Assembly (NCBI GenBank): GCA_015654635.1
Contig: JAATGP010000049.1
Span: 62,001 to 126,000, forward strand
Direction of reading: 5' to 3'
DNA length: 64,000 nucleotides
From: Alphaproteobacteria bacterium
GTDB lineage: Bacteria > Pseudomonadota > Alphaproteobacteria > Micropepsales > Micropepsaceae
The notes under the pieces are model-generated. The model did no database searches and was not told the DNA's origin. It saw only the letters and a program-made list of their open reading frames with translations. Positions 18,303-29,758 of this stretch are shown piece after piece. The translations under genes and the position numbers were made by a program. The stretch's first letter is position 1, and each line of letters begins with the position of its first letter.

Positions 18303-19562
18303 ATGAACAAGCGGTTTTGGGCTCTTGGAACGACGGCTGCCGCCACGCTGTTGCTGTCGAACGTGCCGGCACAGGCCACCTTCGGCTATTTCGAGCACGG
18401 CTATGGTGTGCAGGCCGAAGGGCTGGCGGGGGCTGCCATCGCTTATCCCAAGGACTCGCTGGCGCTGGCCAGCAATCCGGCCTCGCTGTTCAAGCTCGGC
18501 GACCGTTTTGATATCGGCGCCGATGTGTTTGTGCCCTGGCGCGGCGCCTCCATCACCGGCAACCCCATCGCGCCCGATCAGAGCTTCAACGGCAGCGGCG
18601 TTTCCACCTTTCTCATTCCGCAGATTGGTTACACGCGCGTCTTGAATGACGATTGGGCCGTCGGCATCGCCGTCTATGGCAATGGCGGCATGAATACCTC
18701 ATACGACAGCAACCCTTTTGCGCGTTTTGGGGCGACGGGAAAGGCCGGGGTCAATCTCGAACAGGCCTTCATTTCCCCGACCGTCGCCTACAAAATCGCC
18801 GAAGGCCACAGCATCGGCGTCTCGCTTAACGTCGTCTATCAGCTCTTCAAGGCCGATGGCGTCGGCATCTTTTCGGGCTTCTCGCAAGCGCCGGGCGCGC
18901 TCTCCAATCGCAACACCGATCATGCTTGGGGCGCGGGCGTGCGCGTGGGCTATCTCGGGCAATGGACACCGGATTTGACCATCGGCGCCTTCTGGCAATC
19001 CAAAGGCTATTCCGAAGAGTTCAAGAAATACGCCGGCCTCTTTGTCGGGCAGGGCTCGTTCGATGTGCCATCGTCCTATGGCATCGGCGCCAGCTACAAA
19101 CTCACCGACAACCTCGATGCGGCGCTGGATGTGGAGCGTATCGAATACAGTGGCGTCGACTCTGTCGGCAATGCCCTCAGCCAGCTCTTCATCGGCAACC
19201 CCTTCGGCAGCAACAACGGCCCCGGTTTCGGCTGGCGCGATGTCACCGCCGTCAAGCTCGGCTTCAACTACACTATCGACCCGCAATGGCAGCTGCGCGC
19301 GGGCTGGGGCTGGGGCTCGCAGCCGGTGCGGCCCAGCCAGACCTTCCTCAACATCCTGGCGCCGGGTGTGGTACAACATCATGTCAGCGGCGGCGTGACC
19401 TGGACGGCGTCCGATAGTACCGAGCTGAGCGCCTCGCTGACCTATGCGCCGAATACCAACGTCAACGGCAGCGGCTCCATTCCGCCGAACTTTGGTGGTG
19501 GTGAGGTCAATGTGCATTTGAGCGAGGTTGTCGCCGGTGTGGCGGTGGGCTGGCATCTGTAG
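18303..19562 (+). CDS. Outer membrane hydrophobic-compound porin, OmpP1/FadL/TodX family
   Basis: A 419-aa outer membrane beta-barrel with a signal peptide ending near NVPAQA-TFGY. The early YGVQAEGLAGAAIAYPKDSLALASNPAS segment is the FadL-family NPA signature region, followed by amphipathic strands and a terminal aromatic-leucine (VAVGWHL) for barrel assembly. The family transports long-chain fatty acids or aromatic hydrocarbons. AAGGGGA precedes the start. A ligase gene is divergent on the left; two sulfur-transport half-genes follow 6 bp downstream. Confidence 0.87.
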   Translation: MNKRFWALGTTAAATLLLSNVPAQATFGYFEHGYGVQAEGLAGAAIAYPKDSLALASNPASLFKLGDRFDIGADVFVPWRGASITGNPIAPDQSFNGSGVSTFLIPQIGYTRVLNDDWAVGIAVYGNGGMNTSYDSNPFARFGATGKAGVNLEQAFISPTVAYKIAEGHSIGVSLNVVYQLFKADGVGIFSGFSQAPGALSNRNTDHAWGAGVRVGYLGQWTPDLTIGAFWQSKGYSEEFKKYAGLFVGQGSFDVPSSYGIGASYKLTDNLDAALDVERIEYSGVDSVGNALSQLFIGNPFGSNNGPGFGWRDVTAVKLGFNYTIDPQWQLRAGWGWGSQPVRPSQTFLNILAPGVVQHHVSGGVTWTASDSTELSASLTYAPNTNVNGSGSIPPNFGGGEVNVHLSEVVAGVAVGWHL

Positions 19563-19568
19563 GGCTTC

Positions 19569-20006
19569 ATGCTTCTGACCTTGGATACCGTAAAAGAATC
19601 TCTCCTCGGCGGCGTTTTGATCGGCGCTGCCGCCGCCGGGCTGCTGCTCATCAATGGCCGCATCGCGGGGATCAGCGGTATCCTGGGCGAGGCGATCCAT
19701 CTGCGCGCGCCCACTTGGCGCTATGCCTTTCTGGCTGGGTTGATCGGCTCAGCCTTTGTCGCCCCCTTGATCGGCATTGCGCCGGTGGTGCCGCAGCATC
19801 AGGCGGGACTGGCGGCGCTGGGGATCGCCGGTCTTCTGGTTGGTTTCGGCACGCGGCTGTCGAATGGCTGCACCAGTGGCCATGGGGTTTGCGGTTTGGC
19901 CAATCTGTCGCCGCGCTCCTTGGTGGCGACGCTCACCTTCATGGCGGTTGCGGCAGCAACGGTGTTTGTCGTCCGCCATCTGTTGCCCCCGGGGGCGCTG
20001 ACATGA
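19569..20006 (+). CDS. YeeE/YedE family sulfur transporter, first half
   Basis: A 145-aa membrane protein with four hydrophobic segments and the hallmark [17 protein letters not shown], containing the cysteines used for thiosulfate-type substrates in YeeE/TsuA. The family often occurs as one polypeptide, but here it is split: this half carries the GCTSGHG motif and the next gene carries the CPGP motif. The two overlap by ATGA, so they are made together and should form one transporter. The substrate is probably thiosulfate or another reduced sulfur species. Confidence 0.83.
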   Translation: MLLTLDTVKESLLGGVLIGAAAAGLLLINGRIAGISGILGEAIHLRAPTWRYAFLAGLIGSAFVAPLIGIAPVVPQHQAGLAALGIAGLLVGFGTRLSNGCTSGHGVCGLANLSPRSLVATLTFMAVAAATVFVVRHLLPPGALT

Positions 20007-20470
20007 GCAGCCTTTCCCAAGAGGCGCGCCGCGCCCCTCCGTTCCTGCGCGTAGCAGCCTTGGCCGTGACGGCAGCCGCCTTCGGCCTCATCTTCGGCTT
20101 TGGGCTGATCATTTCTCACATGATCGATCCGGCGCGTGTGGCAGGTTTTCTCGATATCGCGGGCAACTGGAATCCGGCGCTGGCGTTTGTCATGGGCGGC
20201 GCCGTGATCGTGGCCGCGCCCGCTTTCTGGCTCGCCCGCCGCCGCAAAACGGCCTTGCTCGGAACAGGGTTCGCGCTGCCCGATCGCTACAATGTCACCT
20301 GGCCGCTGGTCGGTGGCGCGGCGCTGTTCGGCCTCGGCTGGGGTCTCAGCGGCATTTGCCCGGGCCCGAGCCTGGTGCTGCTCGCCAGCCTGACGCCGCA
20401 AGCGCTGGTTTTCGTTGCCGCCCTCGCCGCCGGAATATTTCTGGCCGACACCATCAAAGCGAAGCGCTGA
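20003..20470 (+). CDS. YeeE/YedE-associated protein (DUF6691), second half of sulfur transporter
   Basis: A 155-aa membrane protein with four hydrophobic segments and the second-half motif [19 protein letters not shown], in which the cysteine corresponds to a conserved transport cysteine of YeeE/TsuA. The start at 20003 is fixed by the ATGA overlap with the first-half gene; a longer frame beginning upstream is antisense-like noise. It is expected to complete the pseudo-symmetrical thiosulfate transporter. Confidence 0.83.
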   Translation: MSSLSQEARRAPPFLRVAALAVTAAAFGLIFGFGLIISHMIDPARVAGFLDIAGNWNPALAFVMGGAVIVAAPAFWLARRRKTALLGTGFALPDRYNVTWPLVGGAALFGLGWGLSGICPGPSLVLLASLTPQALVFVAALAAGIFLADTIKAKR

Positions 20471-20573
20471 AGCCACTCGCGCACACAAGCCTTGCATCCC
20501 CGGCATGGCTGCAAAACATTTGCAGCACGTCCGCTTTTGCTATGCTGTCCGCGTCACAGCAACAAGGCAGCGA

Positions 20574-20735
20574 ATGTTCGGTCTTCTCACAGCGTTCATC
20601 AACCTTATCGCCGCCATCATCGGCGGCGTCTTGCGCCTTGTCGGCAGCATCCTCGGCGGCTGCCTCGGCACCATCGCGCTGATGGCGATCCTAACCCTGA
20701 TCATCGCCGTGCTGGTCTTGGGGCATGTGTTTTAG
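20574..20735 (+). CDS. Small hydrophobic membrane protein (53 aa)
   Basis: A 53-aa frame starting MFGLLTAFINLIAAIIGGVL with two glycine-rich hydrophobic helices (GGVLRLVGSILGGCLG, IALMAILTLIIAVLVLGH). The start is preceded by CAAGGCAGCG, a weak ribosome binding site. Codon use is consistent with the flanking genes. Similar tiny glycine-rich membrane proteins are common and mostly unstudied. Probably real, function unknown. Confidence 0.55.
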   Translation: MFGLLTAFINLIAAIIGGVLRLVGSILGGCLGTIALMAILTLIIAVLVLGHVF

Positions 20736-20756
20736 CGGAGATTGAGAGACGCGCCC

Positions 20757-20861
20757 CTACTTCCCCATCACGCTCGCCAGGAACAGCGCTACGGCGATAA
20801 GGATTCCCCACGGCCCTGCGATCAGGTAGCCGACGGTGCCGAAAAAGACCAAGAAACCCAT
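20757..20861 (-). CDS. Possible 34-aa membrane microprotein
   Basis: A leftward frame of 34 codons, starting MGFLVFFGTVGYLIAGPWG and ending FLASVMGK, is almost entirely one or two hydrophobic helices. GGGAG lies 7 bp before the ATG at 20861. It converges on the 53-aa membrane ORF with 21 bp between the stops. It is too short for automated gene calling and is a candidate only. Confidence 0.45.
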   Translation of the reverse strand: MGFLVFFGTVGYLIAGPWGILIAVALFLASVMGK

Positions 20862-24012
<3,151 letters not shown>

Positions 24013-24051
24013 ATGGTAGGCCGTTCGTTGTTGTCCCGGGCAAAGAAAAAA

Positions 24052-24172
24052 TTTCACGCGGAGACGCGGAGACGCGGAGAATATCCCCGCGATAGCGGGA
24101 ATGAACGCCACTGCGGCGAAGCCCGAAAAGACAATCGCGCGTATCTCCGCGCCTCTGCGTCTCCGCGTGAGA
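24052..24172. repeat. Inverted repeat of the HAETRRRG/RASASPRE type
   Basis: Two 29-bp arms (24052-24080 and 24144-24172) are inverted copies with 26 matches, built of CGCGGAGA units, enclosing 63 bp. The transcript would form a long hairpin between rsmB and guaA. Translation of such elements gives the false peptide HAETRRRG...RASASPRE on both strands, which is why a 60-codon frame here was not called as a gene. Confidence 0.8.
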
Positions 24173-24208
24173 CCCTTTCTTTAAATCTCGCCTGACAGGA
24201 AAATAGCG

Positions 24209-25753
24209 ATGGTTGCTCCCGTTCTGGTTCTCGATTTCGGTTCTCAGGTCACGCAGTTGATCGCGCGCCGCGTGCGCGAGGCGGGGGTCTATTGCGAGAT
24301 CGTGCCCTTCAACAAGGCCGATGCGGCGCTGGCCGAAGGCCCACGCGCCATCATCCTTTCGGGTGGGCCTTGCAGCGTCCATGAAGAAGGCAGCCCGCGG
24401 GCCCCGCAAGCGGTGTTCGAGGCGGGTGTGCCGGTGCTCGGCATCTGTTATGGCGAGATGACGATGTGCGAACAGCTCGGCGGCCATGTCGAAGGCGGCC
24501 ACGCCCGCGAATTCGGCCGCGCCGATATCATCATCCGCAAAGGCTCGCCGCTCTTGGATGGGCTCGGCAATGCCGAAAGCCGCGAGCCGGTGTGGATGAG
24601 CCATGGCGACAAGATCACCGCCATTCCGCCGGGCTTTCATGTTGTGGCCATCTCCGAAAATTCGCCCAATGCCGTCATTGCCAATGAGGAGCGCCGCTTT
24701 TATGGCGTACAGTTTCATCCCGAAGTGGTGCACACGCCGCGCGGCGCGCAAATTTTGAAGAATTTCGTCATCAAGATCGCGGGCATTGAGCCGACCTGGA
24801 ACATGCATGCCTTCAAGGAGAAGGCGATCCAGAAAATCCGCGATCAGGTGGGCAACGGCCGCGTCATCTGCGGCTTATCGGGCGGAGTGGATTCTTCCGT
24901 GGCCGCGGTGCTGCTGCACGAAGCCATCGGCGATCAGCTCACCTGCATTTTCGTCGATACCGGCCTGATGCGCGCGGGCGAATCCGAAGAAGTCGTCTCG
25001 CTGTTCCGCGGCCATTACAACATCCCGCTTCTGCATGCCGAAGCTTCCGATCTTTTCCTCACCGAACTGGCGGGCGTCAGCGATCCGGAGAAGAAGCGCA
25101 AGATCATCGGCAAAGCCTTCATCGATGTCTTCGATTATGAATCGGCCAAAGCCGGTGGCGCCGATTTCCTTGCCCAAGGCACGCTCTATCCCGATGTGAT
25201 CGAAAGCGTCTCGGCCACGGGCGGGCCCTCCGCCACCATCAAGAGTCATCACAATGTCGGCGGCCTTCCGGCCCATATGAAGATGAAGCTGGTCGAACCC
25301 TTGCGCGAACTTTTCAAGGATGAGGTCCGCGCCCTTGGCCGTGAGCTTGGTCTGCCGGAGCCTTTCGTCGCCCGCCATCCTTTCCCCGGGCCCGGCCTTG
25401 CCATTCGTATCCCCGGCGAGATCACGGCCGAGAAGCTCGCCATCCTACGCCACGCCGACACCATCTATCTCGACGAAATTCGCAATGCCGGCCTTTATAA
25501 CGAGATCTGGCAGGCTTTTGCGGTGCTGCTCCCCGTCAAGACCGTGGGCGTGATGGGCGATGACCGCACTTATGATTATGTCTGTGCCTTGCGCGCGGTG
25601 ACCTCCACCGACGGCATGACGGCAGACTACTACCCCTTTGAACACAGCTTCCTGGCCCGCGTCTCCACCCGCCTCGTCAACGAAGTCAAAGGCATCAACC
25701 GCGTCGTCTACGACATCACGAGCAAACCACCGGGGACGATTGAGTGGGAATGA
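24209..25753 (+). CDS. guaA: GMP synthase (glutamine-hydrolysing)
   Basis: A 514-aa GMP synthetase converting XMP to GMP. The class I glutamine amidotransferase domain is at the N-terminus (nucleophile cysteine in GICYGEM, histidine in [10 protein letters not shown]); the ATP pyrophosphatase P-loop SGGVDSSV is near residue 225; the C-terminal dimerisation domain ends [14 protein letters not shown] precedes the ATG. The last 15 bases are the attL core of the mobile element, and the integration leaves the coding sequence intact. Confidence 0.97.
   Translation: MVAPVLVLDFGSQVTQLIARRVREAGVYCEIVPFNKADAALAEGPRAIILSGGPCSVHEEGSPRAPQAVFEAGVPVLGICYGEMTMCEQLGGHVEGGHAREFGRADIIIRKGSPLLDGLGNAESREPVWMSHGDKITAIPPGFHVVAISENSPNAVIANEERRFYGVQFHPEVVHTPRGAQILKNFVIKIAGIEPTWNMHAFKEKAIQKIRDQVGNGRVICGLSGGVDSSVAAVLLHEAIGDQLTCIFVDTGLMRAGESEEVVSLFRGHYNIPLLHAEASDLFLTELAGVSDPEKKRKIIGKAFIDVFDYESAKAGGADFLAQGTLYPDVIESVSATGGPSATIKSHHNVGGLPAHMKMKLVEPLRELFKDEVRALGRELGLPEPFVARHPFPGPGLAIRIPGEITAEKLAILRHADTIYLDEIRNAGLYNEIWQAFAVLLPVKTVGVMGDDRTYDYVCALRAVTSTDGMTADYYPFEHSFLARVSTRLVNEVKGINRVVYDITSKPPGTIEWE
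25739..25753. other. attL: core repeat at the 3' end of guaA
   Basis: The sequence ATTGAGTGGGAATGA contains the last codons and stop of guaA (I-E-W-E-stop). It recurs as ATCGAGTGGGAATGA at 43635-43649. Because the core carries the stop codon, insertion reconstitutes guaA. Confidence 0.88.
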
Positions 25754-25761
25754 TTTGATGT

Positions 25762-25791
25762 CTGGCAGCGACTGGCACGGACAGGCACCAG
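25762..25791. repeat. Three 10-bp phased repeats beside attL (possible integrase arm sites)
   Basis: CTGGCAGCGA, CTGGCACGGA and CAGGCACCAG follow each other with a 10-bp period, starting 8 bp inside the element. A related pair (TGGCACTGAC, CGGCAACGGG) lies at 25837-25856. One-turn phasing next to the core is what arm-type sites for integrase or excisionase look like. Functional assignment is inference. Confidence 0.5.
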
Positions 25792-25827
25792 GAAGTCAAA
25801 AAAGCCCGTAAAATCGATAAAATATGA

Positions 25828-25881
25828 AATGGTGTTTGGCACTGACCGGCAACGGGTAGCGGCGCCAAGCACCATTTTTTT
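25828..25881 (+). terminator. Rho-independent terminator just inside the element
   Basis: Arms AATGGTGTTTGGC (25828-25840) and GCCAAGCACCATT (25864-25876) pair over 13 bp with one G-U-type mismatch, enclosing 23 bases, followed by seven T. It lies 75 bp after the guaA stop and would replace the native terminator displaced by the insertion. Confidence 0.75.
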
Positions 25882-26058
25882 ATGGCATAACTGATGGTAC
25901 TAGGTTGTTGTTTGCCATGGCTCGCGCCAGATACCATGCTGCTACAAATCTCGTAGGCATGGTATCAGAAACTGATAACGCACTGAAGTTCAACGGTTTT
26001 GTTGCAATTTTGGCAGGCGAATTGGTCATGGTATTGGGTTTAGAACAGGACCAAGCCG

Positions 26059-27252
26059 ATGCTGACCGATACCAAACTACGCAGCCTCAAGCCGAAGGAC
26101 ACACTCTACAAAGTGAATGATCGCGATGGCCTATACGTTGCCATCACACCAGCCGGGGCGATCTCGTTTCGCTACAACTACTCGATCAACGGTAGGCAGG
26201 AGACCATCACCTTTGGGCGCTATGGCGTCGGCGGTATCACGTTGTCGGAAGCCCGCGAGCAGTTGGGCGAGGCCAAGAAAATGATTGCCGCCGGGAAGTC
26301 ACCCGCCAAGGAGAAGGCCCGAAGCAAGACGCGCGTAAAGGATGCCGAGACGTTTGGAGCTTGGACGGAAAAATGGTTGCGCGCCTACCAGATGGCCGAC
26401 TCCACCCGCGATATGCGCCGAGCAGTTTATGAGCGGGAATTGAAGGCAAAGTTTGCCAGTCAGAAGCTCTCAGAGATCACTCACGAGGATTTGCGGGCGC
26501 TGACTGATGCCATTGTGGAGCGCGGCGCACCAGCGACGGCTGTGCACGCCCGTGAGGTACTCTTCCAGGTCTATCGATGGGCCATGGAGCGCGGCCAAAA
26601 GGTTGAAAATCCGGCGGAGATGGTACGGCCTACGACGATTGCACGGTTTGAGCCGCGGGACCGCGCCCTGACGCCCGACGAAATCGGACTTATGTATCAA
26701 TATCTCGAACGAGTTGGCTCTGGGCCCTCTGTCAAAGCCGCAGCCAAGCTGTTGCTCTTGACGATGGTCCGTAAAAGCGAACTGACCGACGCGAAGTGGA
26801 GCGAAGTCAATTTCAGTGAGGGGCTCTGGGCAATTCCCAAGGAAAGGATGAAGCGGCGTACGCCGCATCTGGTGTTTCTATCCAAGCAGGCCCTGGACAT
26901 ATTCATCGCGCTAAAAACCTTCGCGGGTGGGTCAAGCTACGTATTGCCATCGCGCTATGACACCGACATGCCAATGAGCAGCGCCACGCTCAATCAGGTT
27001 CTGTCGCTGACATACCGACTCGCCCAAAAGGAGGGAAAGTCTCTCGCCAAATTTGGTCCACATGATCTCCGGCGCACCGCCAGCACGTTGTTACACGAAG
27101 CAGGGTATAACACTGACTGGATTGAAAAGTGCCTTGCGCACGAACAGCGAGGCGTTAGGGCGGTCTACAACAAGGCCGAATATCGCGAGCAGCGCACAGC
27201 CATGCTGCAAGACTGGGCTGACATGATAGATGGGTGGGCGAGAACTAAATAG
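26059..27252 (+). CDS. Tyrosine-recombinase integrase of the element
   Basis: A 397-aa integrase of the P4/DUF4102 type. Residues 1-85 form the N-terminal DUF4102 domain that typifies island integrases (LTDTKLRSLKPKDTLYKVND); residues 95-180 the SAM-like core-binding domain; residues 200-385 the catalytic domain with R238 (MVRKSELTDAKW), H335-x-x-R338 (PHDLRRTAS), H361 and the nucleophile Y370. All catalytic residues are present, so it should be active. It is transcribed away from guaA, 305 bp from the attL core. This length and domain order match integrases that use the guaA 3' end. Confidence 0.93.
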   Translation: MLTDTKLRSLKPKDTLYKVNDRDGLYVAITPAGAISFRYNYSINGRQETITFGRYGVGGITLSEAREQLGEAKKMIAAGKSPAKEKARSKTRVKDAETFGAWTEKWLRAYQMADSTRDMRRAVYERELKAKFASQKLSEITHEDLRALTDAIVERGAPATAVHAREVLFQVYRWAMERGQKVENPAEMVRPTTIARFEPRDRALTPDEIGLMYQYLERVGSGPSVKAAAKLLLLTMVRKSELTDAKWSEVNFSEGLWAIPKERMKRRTPHLVFLSKQALDIFIALKTFAGGSSYVLPSRYDTDMPMSSATLNQVLSLTYRLAQKEGKSLAKFGPHDLRRTASTLLHEAGYNTDWIEKCLAHEQRGVRAVYNKAEYREQRTAMLQDWADMIDGWARTK

Positions 27253-27288
27253 TGCTATCAGTCTCCCAAAATACTAGTGTTAGTAATG

Positions 27289-28299
27289 TTATGGGTACTC
27301 GAAATTCCGCGAGAAGCTCGCAGGAATTGGCAATTCGAGGAACTCCGACTTCATTGAGCCTAGCGCCTTGGACACCGCCTGACGGCTTTTAACGCCGACT
27401 AGCGGGGCAATCGCTTGCAGGCTCAAGCCAAGAAACCTCAAAATCACCATCTTCTTCTTTTGGTCGGTCAGTTTGTTATCCACCAGTAGTCGGGCATGGT
27501 TACGCAATTCAGCCTCGTCTCCGGATCGGAACCCGTGTTTCAATACATCCAGGTAGATATATGCATCAATCAACTTATCTCCGGACTGCGCCAGACCCAA
27601 TTGGAGAGCGCGGGACTGCCGGGTTAGGCGCAGCAGCTCGACCTGGAATTGCGCAGCAGAGCGTTTGGCCTTTTGATACTCAAGGCTCCATGTGTTGTCA
27701 TGCTGTAGAGGGCGATGCTTTCCGCAATAGCCAGTGCTCAGTCGTAAGGTTTTCGACTCGCGATTAGCCTTCGGGGGGTGGAAGTCGATTTCCACAATTC
27801 CTTCCAACACTGCAGTATATTCAGCCAGATTGCCGCAAAATTTGCAGAACTTGTGCTCCCACAATCCCTGTAGCCGTCCATTTCGCAAGGGCGTTTCAGG
27901 TATGATGGCTTTCTGAACCGTCTTCCGTAGACAAGCGTCCGTCAAGCCGATCAAGGTTTCGAGCGTGCTCTCAATAGTCCTATCTATCGAATTTCCGGTG
28001 TTTGCGGTCGAGCCGAACGATATCAGCTGGTGCCGCTGAATTCGTAGCATTGTTTCGAAATCATATTTGCGCAAAAGACCGCTGAGTGTGCCACCAGATC
28101 CTATTCCTGGGATGTATTTGACGCGGCTCCGTGGAAGTTCCTCGCTGTAGGTGCGGAGTGCAGGATCGATCAGCTCTTCGATGAGGCGAATAGTGTGTTT
28201 CTCGCTTGAAGACGGCCTCCATCGCCGCTCAAAGCGATGGAGTGCTGTGCGTATTCGCTGATCGCACTCCTTCCAGATCATGATCTTTGGGTTCAGCAT
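27289..28299 (-). CDS. Putative zinc-finger/HTH DNA-binding protein of the element
   Basis: A 336-aa protein with no family that I can name. A C-x2-C pair (KFCKFCGN, mid-protein) and a later C-x2-H (GYCGKHRP) suggest a treble-clef zinc site. The C-terminus has a helix-turn-helix-like stretch (LRFLGLSLQAIAPLVGVKSR, then QAVSKAL) near residues 285-320. It is convergent with the integrase gene. The start at the ATG 28299 is chosen; a TTG-initiated extension of six codons is possible. The start codon lies inside a tandem 25-bp repeat, and no ribosome binding site is seen. It may regulate the integrase or its own promoter. Confidence 0.6.
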   Translation of the reverse strand: MLNPKIMIWKECDQRIRTALHRFERRWRPSSSEKHTIRLIEELIDPALRTYSEELPRSRVKYIPGIGSGGTLSGLLRKYDFETMLRIQRHQLISFGSTANTGNSIDRTIESTLETLIGLTDACLRKTVQKAIIPETPLRNGRLQGLWEHKFCKFCGNLAEYTAVLEGIVEIDFHPPKANRESKTLRLSTGYCGKHRPLQHDNTWSLEYQKAKRSAAQFQVELLRLTRQSRALQLGLAQSGDKLIDAYIYLDVLKHGFRSGDEAELRNHARLLVDNKLTDQKKKMVILRFLGLSLQAIAPLVGVKSRQAVSKALGSMKSEFLELPIPASFSRNFEYP

Positions 28300-28345
28300 G
28301 TCAACTATTTCAACCAATTAGCACGTCAACCATTTTCACCAATTA
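28296..28345. repeat. Tandem 25-bp direct repeat over the start of the HTH gene
   Basis: Two abutting 25-bp units, 28296-28320 and 28321-28345, match at 21 of 25 positions; each begins GCAYGTCAAC and ends CACCAATTA or CAACCAATTA. The leftward gene's ATG falls in the first unit. The layout suggests an operator for autoregulation or an iteron-like site. Confidence 0.65.
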
Positions 28346-28415
28346 ATGGCGCGACGCAAGTCGCATCTCGGAGCACCGTCAGGCACGTAACAGCATCAAC
28401 GGAAGGTCGGTCTTG

Positions 28416-28640
28416 ATGGTACTAGTTGGCAAAATCCTCATTAACCGGAAGCGTCTCCGCACAAAGATACCGCTGGCAGACCGCACCATTTACGGGATGG
28501 AGCAGCGCGGCGAATTCCCGCGTCGGATAACGCTATCCACACGCTGTGTCGCTTGGGACTTAAGTGAGGTCGAGGAATGGATCGAAGCTCGCAAGTCGTC
28601 GGGCGAGCAAGCCCTTCGCCCTACCGCGAAGAAGAGTTGA
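28416..28640 (+). CDS. AlpA-type DNA-binding regulator / excisionase-like protein
   Basis: A 74-aa MerR-like winged-helix protein of the AlpA/phage excisionase type: TKIPLADRTIYGMEQRGEFP is the recognition region, and AWDLSEVEEWIEARKSS is the conserved C-terminal helix. AlpA proteins activate integrase or excision functions in P4-like elements. GGAAGG precedes the start at 28416; a TTG one codon upstream is an alternative. It is divergent from the zinc-finger/HTH gene, sharing a 116-bp region that contains the tandem repeats. Confidence 0.82.
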   Translation: MVLVGKILINRKRLRTKIPLADRTIYGMEQRGEFPRRITLSTRCVAWDLSEVEEWIEARKSSGEQALRPTAKKS

Positions 28641-28717
28641 ACCACGATCTTGTTCCAGAACTCCCTCGGCCAGTCCAGCAACTACCGAACTGACTAGGTT
28701 CCCTGAAAGGAAATACC

Positions 28718-29197
28718 ATGTTTTCACTTCGTGCCATTTTGGCGCGCGTTGTGGCACACCCCAACGAGCGCACTCTCGTCCTAAAATTTCGCACTAGCCC
28801 CCGGATCGCGCGGGGTGTGTCGTCCCAAATCGAGAAGCTCCTCTCCGACGATAAGGACGGCGAGACTTATCGACTTTCGATCGCTTACTGGTGCCGATCG
28901 AACCGTCCTCCTTTGGAAAACTACGCCGGGGTGTCGAGTACGTGCCGCATTGATGGACCGCTCCGCGAAGCTCACGAGGGGCATCCCTACCACTGCCTCA
29001 TTCCTGCGGGAGGGCTCATTGAGAGCCCCGGCATCACGTTGCCCCTTTCCCCTGAAGAAGCCGACGACATCCGGATCTGCCTGATCGACGCGATCGAGGA
29101 AACCATCCTTCACTGGCTGGCCTCTCGGAGGGATGCCGAGAATGATGGCGAGCACCTCCCATCCAGAACTCAGTCGGAGGTGCCTAACCATGGCTGA
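28718..29197 (+). CDS. Hypothetical protein of the element (159 aa)
   Basis: Not recognised. The protein has a basic N-terminus (MFSLRAILARVVAHPNERTL), a central region with paired cysteines (YWCRSNRPP, SSTCRIDG, YHCLIPAG), and an acidic helical segment (LPLSPEEADDIRICLIDAIE) before a polar tail. AAAGGA lies just upstream of the ATG, so translation is plausible. It follows the AlpA gene and leads into the mobilization genes, with its stop overlapped by the next small frame (ATGGCTGA). It may be an accessory or regulatory factor. Confidence 0.6.
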   Translation: MFSLRAILARVVAHPNERTLVLKFRTSPRIARGVSSQIEKLLSDDKDGETYRLSIAYWCRSNRPPLENYAGVSSTCRIDGPLREAHEGHPYHCLIPAGGLIESPGITLPLSPEEADDIRICLIDAIEETILHWLASRRDAENDGEHLPSRTQSEVPNHG

Positions 29198-29399
29198 GTG
29201 TCTCATCAACAGGCAACGCCCCGGTCATTCTGACCGGGGCAAGGATGAGGTCACACACCTCACGCACTTGCATGCAGCGGGATTGCTGGGGTTCGCGAGG
29301 ATGCGATCCGAGTGCGTTCGGCGCGTTGCCCCCGAAACAGCAGAATTACCAAGCCGGAATGCGATTGCGCGGAGCATGCGCAAGGTAGGGCGCCAATGA
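29190..29399 (+). CDS. Possible 69-aa ORF leading into the mobilization genes
   Basis: An ATG within the end of the preceding gene opens a frame of 69 codons whose stop overlaps the start of the mobilization accessory gene by ATGA, so it could serve translational coupling. The sequence (for example MAECLINRQRPGHSDRGKDE) matches nothing I recognise, and the region also holds a strong hairpin. The DNA may instead be an origin of transfer that happens to be open. Confidence 0.35.
   Translation: MAECLINRQRPGHSDRGKDEVTHLTHLHAAGLLGFARMRSECVRRVAPETAELPSRNAIARSMRKVGRQ
29218..29240. other. Perfect 10-bp hairpin, candidate oriT structure
   Basis: GCCCCGGTCA - TTC - TGACCGGGGC, a perfect 10-bp stem with a 3-base loop, lies about 155 bp upstream of the mobilization accessory gene. 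Origins of transfer commonly have such inverted repeats just upstream of the relaxosome genes. There is no T-tract, so a terminator is less likely. The nick site is not identified. Confidence 0.4.
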
Positions 29400-29758
29400 A
29401 ATACATTCCTCGGTCCTTAAGGCTCACACCCAGTCAGGATACTCTCGCTCGTCGGTTGGCTGCCAGCCACCAGCGCAGTGTTTATGCGATTCTAGGCGAA
29501 TCTGTACGTCTCGGGCTGGCGGCGCTATCGGGAGAGGCTAGCTCAACTCAGGCCATATCTGAACTAGCCCGCGAGATGGGCGCTATCGGCGCTGAGCTGG
29601 CTCATGTTGAGAGAGTTTTGGAACGTTGCTTGTTCGTTGGTGTCTCTGGATACAGCTATGCTCGCATAGCCGCCGCCGGAAGGGTAGACGAAGCCAAGCT
29701 TGCTCGCGAAATCTCCGAGGCATTCGAGCGCCAGCTTCGGCTGGCGGGAGGCGAATAA
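29396..29758 (+). CDS. Mobilization/relaxosome accessory protein (putative, RHH-like)
   Basis: A 120-aa mostly helical protein with a short N-terminal strand (MKYIPRSLRLTPSQDTLARR) and a following helix pair (HQRSVYAILGESVRLGLAAL) like a ribbon-helix-helix or TraJ/MobC-type DNA-binding fold, then a predicted coiled helix (ISELAREMGAIGAELAHVER). It lies immediately before the coupling protein and relaxase and overlaps the former by TAATG. This suggests oriT binding as part of the relaxosome. Assigned mainly from context. Confidence 0.55.
   Translation: MKYIPRSLRLTPSQDTLARRLAASHQRSVYAILGESVRLGLAALSGEASSTQAISELAREMGAIGAELAHVERVLERCLFVGVSGYSYARIAAAGRVDEAKLAREISEAFERQLRLAGGE

Noticed and set aside
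24013..24195. 60-codon frame between rsmB and guaA
   Set aside because: It translates an inverted repeat (HAETRRRG...RASASPRE) known to give false genes.
25739..25753. A tRNA gene as the integration target
   Set aside because: No tRNA is present; the core is the end of guaA.
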